Source: CAYNYM01 sp049366815 (GTDB lineage: Bacteria; Desulfobacterota; DSM-4660; Desulfatiglandales; HGW-15). From it: 64,000 nucleotides of DNA. Shown piece after piece: positions 44,990 through 53,833 of the stretch. The position numbers and the translations under genes are program-made. The notes beneath the pieces were generated by a model that saw only the letters and a program-made list of their open reading frames with translations, searched no databases and had not been told where the DNA came from. Position 1 is the stretch's first letter. Each line of letters starts with the position of its first letter. The stretch spans positions 21,631 to 85,630 of the forward strand of contig JBMNCO010000161.1 in the NCBI GenBank assembly GCA_049366815.1. Reading direction: 5' to 3'.

Positions 44990-45017
44990 TATACAATTCA
45001 AAGACTCATTTTGTCAA
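44988..45017 (-). promoter_or_regulatory. sigma-70-type promoter of module 2 operon
   Basis: On the minus strand TTGACA (45012-45017), 18 bases, TATAAA (44988-44993). A near-consensus promoter about 35 bases before the TetR ATG. Confidence 0.6.
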
Positions 45018-45019
45018 TC

Positions 45020-45094
45020 ATTTTTGTGACACTTTAGGCCCTTGAAAATTACCCCATCACGGAGGGGCCATGGGAATCTCTTTTCAAAAACGAA
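45020..45094. repeat. dispersed nested-palindrome repeat, copy 3 (truncated)
   Basis: About 75 bases matching the left flank and left outer arm of copies 1 and 2 (GACACTTTAGG ... GAAAATTACCCC ... GGAGGGGCCATGGGAATCTC), then similarity ends exactly after the arm (AAAAACGAA). The right arm and loop are missing. Confidence 0.75.
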
Positions 45095-45242
45095 CGGCTT
45101 GTCTAAAGGGTTTACAATCCCGTCTTTTTCCGCTAAAACTCTTTTTCATTCAATAATTATCTCATCAATCCGCGGCTGTCAGAGTTTCGCACTATGCCGG
45201 GGACAGTGCGGATGTCTAAATCCAATAAAAAAGGAGCAAAAA

Positions 45243-45785
45243 ATGACCGAATCCCAAGAAATTATCGCGACCATTGAAACGGACAAAGGACCGATCCGTC
45301 TCCGGCTCTTCGGCAGCGAAGTGCCTTTTACGGCCGCCAATTTTATTAACCTGGCCCGCCGCAAGTATTACGACGGCCTCAAGTTTCACCGCGTCATCGC
45401 CGATTTTATGATTCAGGGCGGATGCCCGCTGGGGACAGGGACCGGCGGCCCGGGATACCGATTTCAGGACGAATTTGTCAAGGAACTCAGGCATGACAAG
45501 CCTGGAATCCTCTCAATGGCCAACGCGGGCCCCGGCACAAACGGCAGCCAGTTTTTTATCACCCATTTACCAACCCCTTGGCTGGATCAGAAACATTCGG
45601 TTTTCGGTGAAGTCCTTGGCCAGGAAGATCAAGATGTGGTGAACAGCATTGCCCAGGGAGACAAGATCCGGACGGTTACTATTGAAGGAGATCTGACTGA
45701 ATTATTGGGAAAAACCAAAGTCAAACTGGATCAATGGAACAAGACGCTGGATCAGAACTTTCCGCAACTTTCGAAGGCGTCGTAA
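45243..45785 (+). CDS. cyclophilin-type peptidyl-prolyl isomerase
   Basis: Protein-folding catalyst of 180 residues with no signal peptide, so cytoplasmic. Cyclophilin hallmarks are complete: YYDGLKFHRVIADFMIQGG (catalytic Arg in FHRV), GTNGSQFFIT and LDQKHSVFGEV. A C-terminal extension of about 30 residues is helical. The start at 45243 follows AAGGAG. It is divergent from the module 2 operon. Confidence 0.95.
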   Translation: MTESQEIIATIETDKGPIRLRLFGSEVPFTAANFINLARRKYYDGLKFHRVIADFMIQGGCPLGTGTGGPGYRFQDEFVKELRHDKPGILSMANAGPGTNGSQFFITHLPTPWLDQKHSVFGEVLGQEDQDVVNSIAQGDKIRTVTIEGDLTELLGKTKVKLDQWNKTLDQNFPQLSKAS

Positions 45786-45916
45786 CCCATGAGGACACCA
45801 CATAGGCAATGACAATAAAGGGCATCCCCGCAATGTTATATGAGGGGCGACCATCCCCCTATTCGTCTTATTCCTTTTTTGGAAATCTGCAAAGCCCTAT
45901 TTAATGCAGTCGGATT

Positions 45917-46159
45917 TCAGTCAAAGATTTTCTTGACAACGGTATTGGTCCTGAGGATTTCAAAAGTATTTTCGTCAAGAGAACTTACAGGACCGAATTC
46001 TGGATTATCAAGGGATGGGGGCCCCGCCTTAGTGATTGATATACTGCCGTCGAGGAGTTCTGTTTTTATAAATTCTTGAAAGCAATGGATTGTGTAAGAG
46101 GTTCCATGATCGTCAACAGCTTCAAACGTATCAATGAGTTCCACATGGCTTTTCACCAT
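45917..46159 (-). CDS. small conserved-looking hypothetical protein
   Basis: An 80-residue acidic frame with a strong ribosome site (TTAGGAGG, seven bases before the ATG), which argues for a real gene. The product runs VELIDTFEAVDDHGTSYTIHC through SSLDENTFEILRTNTVVKKI, looking like a small two-layer beta protein; I have seen similarly built short proteins in other proteobacteria but can name no family or function. It stands alone. Confidence 0.6.
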   Translation of the reverse strand: MVKSHVELIDTFEAVDDHGTSYTIHCFQEFIKTELLDGSISITKAGPPSLDNPEFGPVSSLDENTFEILRTNTVVKKIFD

Positions 46160-46606
46160 TATGTACCTCCTAATAGAGAGAAGGTGACCAAACCCTCATG
46201 TTGGGATAAACTTCCTCATCCACCATGCCTACTCCTTGCCCCTCTTTTCGTATTTCTTGATTTGTTTTTCGATGCCCTCTTTTTAGGTATCTTTTAAACT
46301 CTTGCCAAGATTGACGGCTGGAATTTTACACCACCAATTGAATATTCATTTGACGCGCTTTTAAAATGCACTCTCACCCATTTTGGCACGCTACAAACAA
46401 TTTTCATTGAAGTCAATAAAAAGCCTGGCTACCATCCTTTTTTTTTGGCCGAATTGGCATTTTTTCAATTCACGATGAAGCATGCGACCCGCAAAGGAAA
46501 CCCCCCGCAACCAGGGCACGAGGATTCACCGTGTCGGCAGCGTTCAGATTCTCTCAGGAAAAATATTCCAGTTCTGTAAGGACTGGTGAACCATCCTCAA
46601 GACATA
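46160..46606. other. intergenic region, no gene seen
   Basis: Frames here are short and lack ribosome sites. A near-consensus -24 box TTGGCACG at about 46385 has no -12 partner. Confidence 0.5.
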
Positions 46607-46647
46607 AAATACAAGGGGTTGCGAAAATTCCGCAACCCCTTGTATTT
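46607..46647. terminator. strong intrinsic terminator after groEL
   Basis: AAATACAAGGGGTTGCG and its exact complement flank a seven-base loop (46624-46630): a perfect 17-bp stem. On the minus strand it is followed by TTTTATG, so it should end the groESL transcript about 120 bases after the groEL stop. Confidence 0.85.
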
Positions 46648-46769
46648 AAAGAGGCAAGGTCGTCCATGGACCCACTTTGCACCTGCCGCAGTGCTTGCCG
46701 CAGACGACCTTTATCTATTGTTTAACCGGACCGAATCGTCCGACATTATGTTACGAAACGGGCTGTCTC

Positions 46770-48413
46770 TTACATCATGCCGCCCATACCACCCATACCA
46801 CCCATACCGCCAGGAGGCATAGCAGGCATGTCACTTTTTTCCGACGGTTTTTCGGCGATCATGGCCTCTGTGGTGAGCAGAAGGGCTGATACCGAAGCGG
46901 CATTCTGAAGGGCGAACCTGGTCACCTTTGTCGGATCAATGATTCCGGCTTTCATCAGATCCTCGTATTCATCGCTGTCTGCATTGTAGCCAAACCCGCT
47001 TTTTCCAGCCTTAACCTTTTCCACGACTACGGAGCCTTCGGCACCGGCATTGTTTGCAATCTGCCGAATGGGCTCTTCAAGTGCCCTCATAATCAGTTTG
47101 ACACCGTTCTGCTCTTCGCCTTCCAGCTCGACCTTGGAAACGGCCCCAAGACACCGGACCAGTGCAACACCGCCTCCGGGGACAATACCCTCTTCCACCG
47201 CGGCCCTGGTGGCGTTGAGGGCGTCCTCAACCCTCGCCTTCTTTTCTTTCATCTCAGGCTCGGTAGCAGCGCCCACATTGATTACAGCAACCCCGCCGAT
47301 CAGTTTCGCCAGCCTCTCCTGCAGCTTCTCTCGATCATAGTCCGAAGTGGTCTCCTCGATCTGTGCCCTGATCTGTTTGACCCTGCCTTCCAGATCTTTC
47401 CGGCTCCCGCCTCCGTCTACGATTGTGGTATTATCCTTATCGATATTGATGGTCTTTGCCGTACCAAGATCGTTCAAAGTCACGCTCTCGAGTTTGAAAC
47501 CGAGATCTTCCGAGATGACCTTTCCGCCTGTAAGAATGGCAATATCTTCCAACATGGCCTTTCTTCGGTCGCCAAAACCCGGAGCCTTGACCGCAGCACA
47601 CTGCAGGGTCCCACGCAGTTTATTGACCACGAGGGTGGCCAGGGCCTCACCTTCCACATCTTCCGAGATGATCAGGAGGGGCTTCCCCATTTTGGCGATC
47701 TGCTCCAGGACCGGGATAAGATCCTTCATACTGCTGATCTTTTTCTCATAAAGCAGGATGTAGGGTTCTGCGAGGGTGACTGCCATTTTCTCAGGATCTG
47801 TGACAAAATAGGGAGAAAGATAGCCGCGGTCAAACTGCATACCTTCAACGATTTCGAGCGTCGTCTCCATACTCTTGGCCTCTTCCACCGTTATGACGCC
47901 CTCTTTACCTACCTTATTCATGGCTTCGGCAATAATATTACCGATGGTTGAATCGTTGTTAGCGGAAATGGTGCCTACCTGGGCGATTTCTTCCTGATCC
48001 TTGGTCGCCTTTGAAAGCTTCTTCAACTCGGCCACCGCCGCCTCTACGGCCTTTTCAATACCCCGCTTGAGGGCCATGGGGTTCACGCCGGCTGCCACGA
48101 GTTTTGATCCCTCTCGATATATGGACTGAGCCAACACGGTTGCCGTGGTCGTCCCGTCGCCGGCAACGTCAGAGGTCTTAGAAGCCACTTCCTTGACCAT
48201 CTGGGCACCCATGTTCTCAAATTTGTCTTCCAGTTCAATTTCCTTGGCCACGGTCACACCGTCCTTGGTGATGTTGGGTGAGCCAAAAGACCTGTCGAGA
48301 ATGACGTTCCTTCCTTTTGGACCCAAAGTGACCTTTACGGCATCAGCAAGGGTATCCACACCCTTGAGCATAGACTCCCTGGCTTTCTGGCTATATTTGA
48401 TCTCCTTTGCCAT
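46770..48413 (-). CDS. groEL: 60 kDa chaperonin GroEL
   Basis: ATP-dependent folding chamber subunit of 547 residues, normal length. Start MAKEIKYSQKARESMLKG, the nucleotide block KVTLGPKGRNVILDRSFGSPNITKDGVTVAKEI, GDGTTTATVLAQ and the C-terminal MPPGGMGGMGGMGGMM tail are all typical. AAGGAGG precedes the ATG. Second gene of groESL, 58 bases after groES. Confidence 0.99.
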   Translation of the reverse strand: MAKEIKYSQKARESMLKGVDTLADAVKVTLGPKGRNVILDRSFGSPNITKDGVTVAKEIELEDKFENMGAQMVKEVASKTSDVAGDGTTTATVLAQSIYREGSKLVAAGVNPMALKRGIEKAVEAAVAELKKLSKATKDQEEIAQVGTISANNDSTIGNIIAEAMNKVGKEGVITVEEAKSMETTLEIVEGMQFDRGYLSPYFVTDPEKMAVTLAEPYILLYEKKISSMKDLIPVLEQIAKMGKPLLIISEDVEGEALATLVVNKLRGTLQCAAVKAPGFGDRRKAMLEDIAILTGGKVISEDLGFKLESVTLNDLGTAKTINIDKDNTTIVDGGGSRKDLEGRVKQIRAQIEETTSDYDREKLQERLAKLIGGVAVINVGAATEPEMKEKKARVEDALNATRAAVEEGIVPGGGVALVRCLGAVSKVELEGEEQNGVKLIMRALEEPIRQIANNAGAEGSVVVEKVKAGKSGFGYNADSDEYEDLMKAGIIDPTKVTRFALQNAASVSALLLTTEAMIAEKPSEKSDMPAMPPGGMGGMGGMGGMM

Positions 48414-48471
48414 ATCAATTTTCCTCCTTAGATTTTTTTAATAACCGGTCATGAGCGCGTTGCAGGGATGC

Positions 48472-48759
48472 CTAATCTACAACGGCGATGATGTCGTCTT
48501 CCCGCATGATCAAGTGCTCTTCCCCATCTATCTTAATATCCGTTCCAGCATATTTTCCGAAAAGGATTCGATCACCGACCTTTACCTCAAGGGGCTGTTT
48601 CTTACCGTTTTCGAGGACCTTTCCCCCTCCAACGGCCACCACCTTACCCTCAACGGGTTTCTCTTTTGCGGTGTCGGGTATAATGATGCCACCTTTGGTC
48701 TTTGCTTCCTCTTCCACTCTCTTGACAATCACACGGTCCTGCAATGGTCTGATCTTCAT
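48472..48759 (-). CDS. groES: 10 kDa co-chaperonin GroES
   Basis: Seven-subunit lid of GroEL, 95 residues. The sequence MKIRPLQDRVIVKRVEEEAKTKGG begins the fold and the mobile loop GGIIIPDTAKEKP is present. The start at 48759 follows AGGAG; a longer open frame upstream is leader sequence. First gene of the groESL operon. Confidence 0.99.
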   Translation of the reverse strand: MKIRPLQDRVIVKRVEEEAKTKGGIIIPDTAKEKPVEGKVVAVGGGKVLENGKKQPLEVKVGDRILFGKYAGTDIKIDGEEHLIMREDDIIAVVD

Positions 48760-48958
48760 TTTTAAATCTCCTCCCATTCTCGTAATAGATGTGAATATAA
48801 TACGCCTTGCTCGCTTATGGCTGTAATCTTGAAACAGATTGCGCCGTGCAAACGGTTTCCTTATCGCTCTACAGGCAAGGTCTTTATTTTCAGAGGTTTT
48901 AAAGTCTCCCACAAAGGGACACGGCCTGATTTTTTTGGGTCGGGTTTGAATCAGCAAG
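48760..48958 (-). promoter_or_regulatory. groESL leader, no CIRCE element
   Basis: About 200 bases between the proposed promoter and groES. I looked for the CIRCE inverted repeat (TTAGCACTC-N9-GAGTGCTAA) and did not find it, nor a convincing sigma-32 promoter. Regulation may therefore not be through HrcA at this locus. Confidence 0.4.
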
Positions 48959-48986
48959 AAAATAATGATTGCCACAAAAATGTCAA
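48959..48986 (-). promoter_or_regulatory. candidate promoter of groESL
   Basis: Minus strand TTGACA (48981-48986), 16 bases, TATTTT (48959-48964), about 200 bases upstream of groES. The -35 is perfect and the -10 matches four of six. Confidence 0.4.
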
Positions 48987-49280
48987 GTCCATGCGGCAAA
49001 AAACTTTCCTCAAATGTCTCGTCAATGCCTTTGGTTCAAGGTGCATGCACGGCCCATCGTGGTCCGGCAGCCGATAAGGACTTGAAGGGATACCGCTGAT
49101 TCAATTGCACCCAAAAGGGTTACCGCGATTGATGGCAGGGCCGCAAATGAGCCTGCGCGGCACTTCATGGCGACTATTTCTCTATTGCAAATAACCTTTT
49201 GATATTATACTTTTTCCCAACGATACGATATCCCGAACCGACACGGTGAATCGGAAAGAAGATCCCAGGAGAAGCCATTC
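48987..49280. other. intergenic region, no gene seen
   Basis: Upstream of the CysK/CysRS-like fusion on the plus strand. Its own ribosome site is the weak AGGAG before 49281. No T-box or other leader structure was recognised. Confidence 0.45.
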
Positions 49281-51611
49281 ATGCCTCAAAGGTATAACAA
49301 CATACTGGATCAAATCGGCCACACGCCACTGGTCCCCCTCAAAAGACTGAGCCCCAACAAGGACGTTGAAATCCTGGCAAAGCTTGAATCCTTCAATCCC
49401 GGAGGATCCATCAAAGACCGGGCGGCCCTGGGCATGATCGAGGATGCCGAAGACAGGGGCGAACTGACTCCGGACAAGATCATCCTGGAGGCCACCAGCG
49501 GCAATACCGGCATCGGTCTTTCTTTGGTGGCCGCGGTGAAAGGCTATCGTATCCTCCTGGTCATGTCCGAGGCTGTCAGCGATGAACGGAAAAAAATACT
49601 GACCGCCATGGGGGCTGAATTGAAATTCACCCCCGCCCACCTATCAACGGATGGGGCCATAGAATACGTCTACAACCTTGTCAGAGAACAGCCTGATAAA
49701 TATTGGCTCTCGGACCAGTTCAACAATGAGTCTAACTGGATGGCGCATTACCGCCACACCTCCACGGAAATATGGGAACAAACCGGGGGGGAACTCAATG
49801 CCGTCGTCGCCAGCATCGGCACCAGCGGCACACTCATGGGGATATCGAGACGCTTCAGGGAGATGGCGCCCGATGTCAAAGTCGTAGGCGTGGAACCCTA
49901 TTTGGGTCATAAAATCCAGGGCCTCAAAAACATGAAAGAATCGTATCGCCCGGGCATTTTTGACAAAAGGATACCCCATCTGATCATGAACATCGCCGAT
50001 GAAGACGCCTTTCAAACGGCCAGGATACTTGCCAAAAAGGAGGGCATATTTGCGGGGATGAGTTCCGGCGCGGCCTTGGCGGGGGCGATCAGGTTGGCGA
50101 GGGAAATGAAACGGGGACGAATCGTCGTCATCCTCCCTGACAGTGGGGAGAGGTACCTCAGTACCTCCCTTTTCATTGATAAAAAGAAATCCGGCCTGCT
50201 CATTTATAATACTCTGAACCGCAAAAAAGAGGAATTCACCCCAATCGAAGAAAAGCGGGTTTCTATTTACTCCTGTGGCCCTACCCTCTCGCAGCTGATC
50301 CATATCGGCCAATCCCGCCGCCTGGTGTTCGCCGACCTGTTGAGGCGCTACCTGGAATTTAAAGGATACGAAGTGACCATGGTAATGAATGTCACAGACC
50401 TCGACGATCGCACCATAGCCGGAGCGGAAAATGCAGGCCTTTCCCTCAAGGATTTTACGGAGAACTTCTATCAGGAGTTTCTTAACGACTTGGATGTCCT
50501 GAATATCAGGAAGGCTACACGGTATCCGAAGGTGAGCGAGCATGTGGACAACATGATACAATTGGCCCAACGACTCCTTGAAAAGGGCTATGCCTATGAA
50601 AAGTTTCGATCCGTCTATTTTGACATCTCTCGATTCAAAGATTATGGCAAGCTGTCACGGATAGATCTCGATAAGATGAAGTTGGGAAAGACCGTTGATC
50701 TTGAACAGTATGAAAAGGAAAACCCGAGGGACTTCACCCTTCTGAAGAGGTCCACTTTGAACGAGCTCAAAAGAGGCATTTTCTACCAGACCCGATGGGG
50801 CAACGTGAGACCCAGTTGGCATCTGGAGTGCCCGGCCATAGCCATGAAATATCTCGGAGACACCTATGATATCCATACAAGCAGCGTGGATCTCGTCTTT
50901 CCACATCACGAAAACGATATCGCCATCAGCCAGGCACTCACAGGAAAACCCCCGGCTAATTACTGGGTCCACAATGAACTCGTTATGATACAGGGGAAAA
51001 AGCCTTCAGGAACGCTGCAGGATGCCACCTATGCCATTCAAACACTGATAAAGCGGGGATATTCAGGCCGGGTGATCCGCTACTTTCTGTTGAGCCATCC
51101 CTACCGAAAACCCCTGTCATTTTCCTTTGCAAAGCTGGATACGGCCAGGAATACTTTGTCACATCTGGACAAATTTACCCAGAAGGTCCACCTCTGCCGG
51201 AAAGGTCCCGTGTATCCGGAGATGGACCAATTGGTCTATGAACTGGGAAAGAAGTTTACAGATGCCATGGATGATGACCTCAATATCGCCCAGGGACTGG
51301 CGGCCCTCTTCCATTTTACAGGAGAAATTAATCGGATCATGGACCGGCGTGGCCTTGCTCATGAAGACCGGGGCAAAATCCAGGAGGTTCTGAAAAGCCT
51401 CAACGATGTCCTCGGTGTATTGGAACTCGATCGCCGCGAAGAAGATCCGGAAATAGAGGAACTGGTACAGGCAAGAGACGAGGCCCGCAGGGCAAAAGAC
51501 TGGGTCACAGCGGATCGTATTCGTGGTGAATTGAAAAAGAAAGGAGTCGAGCTTATTGATACACGAGACGGCACGATGTGGCGGAGAGAGAGGGATTTGA
51601 AGCTGCAATAG
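49281..51611 (+). CDS. fused cysteine synthase - cysteinyl-tRNA synthetase-like protein
   Basis: One 776-residue frame. Residues 1 to about 300 are a PLP-dependent O-acetylserine sulfhydrylase (CysK-like): PLP lysine K45 in FNPGGSIKDRAA, SGNTG at 73-77, SIGTSGTLMG. Residues about 320-776 follow the full layout of CysRS, including the DALR-like helices and the end KDWVTADRIRGELKKKGVEL. Zinc ligands C332 and C517 and HH at 542-543 are kept, with Asp at 546 where CysRS usually has Glu. The HIGH signature is HIGQ (341-344). KMSKS is replaced by KKPSG (573-577). It may make cysteine and use it directly, but tRNA charging is doubtful. The frame is intact and the ATG follows AGGAG. Confidence 0.88.
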   Translation: MPQRYNNILDQIGHTPLVPLKRLSPNKDVEILAKLESFNPGGSIKDRAALGMIEDAEDRGELTPDKIILEATSGNTGIGLSLVAAVKGYRILLVMSEAVSDERKKILTAMGAELKFTPAHLSTDGAIEYVYNLVREQPDKYWLSDQFNNESNWMAHYRHTSTEIWEQTGGELNAVVASIGTSGTLMGISRRFREMAPDVKVVGVEPYLGHKIQGLKNMKESYRPGIFDKRIPHLIMNIADEDAFQTARILAKKEGIFAGMSSGAALAGAIRLAREMKRGRIVVILPDSGERYLSTSLFIDKKKSGLLIYNTLNRKKEEFTPIEEKRVSIYSCGPTLSQLIHIGQSRRLVFADLLRRYLEFKGYEVTMVMNVTDLDDRTIAGAENAGLSLKDFTENFYQEFLNDLDVLNIRKATRYPKVSEHVDNMIQLAQRLLEKGYAYEKFRSVYFDISRFKDYGKLSRIDLDKMKLGKTVDLEQYEKENPRDFTLLKRSTLNELKRGIFYQTRWGNVRPSWHLECPAIAMKYLGDTYDIHTSSVDLVFPHHENDIAISQALTGKPPANYWVHNELVMIQGKKPSGTLQDATYAIQTLIKRGYSGRVIRYFLLSHPYRKPLSFSFAKLDTARNTLSHLDKFTQKVHLCRKGPVYPEMDQLVYELGKKFTDAMDDDLNIAQGLAALFHFTGEINRIMDRRGLAHEDRGKIQEVLKSLNDVLGVLELDRREEDPEIEELVQARDEARRAKDWVTADRIRGELKKKGVELIDTRDGTMWRRERDLKLQ

Positions 51612-51776
51612 GGCGTCTGGTTTTCGGTATCCAGGAGTGCATGCTCCATTGCCGGTTTTCTCCGGTGGTGCAAAAGCTCATGTTTCCCTTTTTATCAATC
51701 GTCCCCGAAGAATTTCATTGGTGCCATTTACTTCGTTGGACTTTCCTTCACCGCATCTCTCTCTGCGCAGCGTATC

Positions 51777-52562
51777 TCAAAGGATGTAAACAGCGTCATC
51801 ATTCAAGGGGGAATTGGCGCAAAAAACCTCCTCTAACTGTACGCTGTTCAAGAATCTGCTATTATAGGAAGGGTCCTCAGCCAGGATCCTGATATCCTGC
51901 CCCAACTGGAAAAAGAGCCCTGGGTCAAAGCGGCAAAGTTTGGATTCCAGAAGCTCCCGCTCCCCCTCGCCGGCGTTTCGCAACCATTCAATCAGGGCTG
52001 TGCCATCCCTGAACCGTCCACATCCAAGAAGGCCGGAAAGGTCAGCGATGCGTGTGCCCCGTTCCGAAATGGATTCCAGGTACCATTCACTGATTCGCCC
52101 CGACCTCCATAGTCTTTCAAACAATTGGGGAAGGAGGGCTTCAGTTTTGATTTCCACCAGGGCATGTCTCTTCAGCCAATCGATAATCTCCCCCTTTGTC
52201 TCACCCACAGATTTGAATTGTTCCGTCAACGCCATATGTCGATCTTTAAGGACGGGGAACCGCTTACCCCGAACATGCACCAAGATCAGTCGTGGGTTTA
52301 CGAGAAGATCGCCTGCGAGGGCCAATTCACAACAATCTGCATAATTTCCTGCACAAATTAGTGCGAGTTCATTTATGCGGGCCAGGGTCAGCCAGTAAAG
52401 CTCCTCATGAAATGGATGTATCTCATCCAACTCATTCAACGCGCTGACGAGGACGTGTTCATTCAAAGCGTGCAACTTACATTTGGCTTCCAAGTCTTCA
52501 TTGAATGTCGAGAGCGCGTTCTTATCTGGAATAGGATTCAAGGCCAGTGTGTTTGCCTGCAT
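51777..52562 (-). CDS. hypothetical protein, helical
   Basis: Unrecognised protein of 261 residues, no signal peptide or membrane segment, so cytoplasmic. It is mostly helical and has several Cys and His residues (CKLHALNEHV, ICAGNYADCCELA) that are not arranged as a standard metal motif. The start at 52562 follows AGGGGG by eight bases; the frame is open 21 codons upstream. Stand-alone gene. The composition is like its neighbours. Confidence 0.65.
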   Translation of the reverse strand: MQANTLALNPIPDKNALSTFNEDLEAKCKLHALNEHVLVSALNELDEIHPFHEELYWLTLARINELALICAGNYADCCELALAGDLLVNPRLILVHVRGKRFPVLKDRHMALTEQFKSVGETKGEIIDWLKRHALVEIKTEALLPQLFERLWRSGRISEWYLESISERGTRIADLSGLLGCGRFRDGTALIEWLRNAGEGERELLESKLCRFDPGLFFQLGQDIRILAEDPSYNSRFLNSVQLEEVFCANSPLNDDAVYIL

Positions 52563-53097
52563 TGTATTTCCCCCTAGGAAGGCGGATACATCAGTTTCCG
52601 TACGTATCCTTTTGTTTTTTATCATTATCGAATAGAATGAGCCGTTTTCAATGTACAGCGGATCGTATTTATATCATTCAGTCCATATATCATACAAGAT
52701 ATATTTTAAGCGACAATATTTGACAAAATCAAACTTTGCCGTCCGGCTTTCGTATCTATGGGGTTTCCAACGCAATGCGGGACTGATGACAAGTAAGGGG
52801 GTTTGTCGCGTTGTCAGGCAAGAGGGAAGTTTGAGTAGGGCGCCGGCACACAAAGCCGCACCTGAATGAAAAGAAAGCCGGCCGGTATCTAAACTTGGGT
52901 GAATCAGCCAAGCCTGATCAAGGCCGACCATGTCCGGCAGAATCCATTTCCTGATCGATGGGGCAGGTAAAAGAGAAACCGAGGATCACAACGCCATTGG
53001 GAGCCGAGACACCTTTTGAGGATCTGCGGCCTCGTCACCGGGGTCGTTTTTTAGGGTGATTCCCTCCGGTTTCAAAGGATGGAGGCGTCTCACTTTC
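52563..53097. other. intergenic region, no gene seen
   Basis: No convincing frame, RNA or hairpin with T-run. Frames at 52651-52869 and 52674-52931 lack ribosome sites and motifs. Confidence 0.5.
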
Positions 53098-53679
53098 TTA
53101 CATAACAGACCAGAACAGAGTCTTTCCAATTCGTTCCAGAAGGTCACCCACTTTATCAGGATTCACCACTGGGCTGACAGGTTGCCAATGCCGCCAATCT
53201 CCAAGTATCCCCTCATATAATACAGCACATGCCCTGGAGATCAGAACGTCGCCCCTGAGGTTTGCCCCACGCATACACTCCTGCAGGGCATCTTTTATCC
53301 TGTCCCGCTGCGATGCGTCATCGGTGTGAAAAACGACAACTCTGGTTTCTGAATCCGGCCGACCGCTGCCGAACTTTCCGTAGACATGTCCGCCCTGGTA
53401 TCTGCTTTCGAATTCATTGAGCAACAAGAGGCACGCATCAAGGCCGCTCAGCACAGCCGTTATTTTCCAACAATTGTATGCAGGGCCGAGGGCGATCCGG
53501 GTACGCCCTTCTTTGAGCTGAAAATAGAGATTCTGTATGCAGGGAAGGCATCTACCGTAAATGTTGGCCTTTGTCTTTTTCATATGGGGGTCACTTTCAA
53601 AACTGACCCAGAAGTCCCCCTTTTCGCTGCAGGGGATCTCTCCCACATATATGTGCCAATTATCTTTTCTCATGACCAT
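53098..53679 (-). CDS. hypothetical protein
   Basis: Unrecognised 193-residue protein, soluble. Sequence includes DNWHIYVGEIPCSEKGDFWVS and a GRPDSETRVVVFHTDDASQRDRIKDALQEC block that looks like a strand-turn-helix unit; several conserved-looking Cys (C17, C44, C47 region) might bind metal. Two ATGs two codons apart compete for the start and neither has a strong ribosome site. It lies upstream of the DUF169-CoaE gene on the opposite side of a 154-base gap; no operon link is evident. Confidence 0.6.
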   Translation of the reverse strand: MVMRKDNWHIYVGEIPCSEKGDFWVSFESDPHMKKTKANIYGRCLPCIQNLYFQLKEGRTRIALGPAYNCWKITAVLSGLDACLLLLNEFESRYQGGHVYGKFGSGRPDSETRVVVFHTDDASQRDRIKDALQECMRGANLRGDVLISRACAVLYEGILGDWRHWQPVSPVVNPDKVGDLLERIGKTLFWSVM

Positions 53680-53833
53680 CTACCAAGATGTTAAACGGGA
53701 CGCAGGCTTCAGAGCGGCCTTCCGCCGCGACCTCTTGGCAATCCCTAACGGCCTCCGGTGCACTGGTCTGATTCAGGCATCGCTTCCCGCCCTTTCTCGC
53801 AGCGAAAGACACCGTTTGTGACGGGCCTTTCCA

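Noticed and set aside
45840..46079. 79-codon plus-strand frame
   Set aside because: It opposes the 80-residue minus-strand gene, which has the strong ribosome site; the plus frame has none.
48760..49000. CIRCE or sigma-32 control of groESL
   Set aside because: Neither the CIRCE inverted repeat nor a sigma-32 consensus was found by eye.
49644..50570. 308-codon minus-strand frame
   Set aside because: Shadow of the CysK/CysRS-like fusion.
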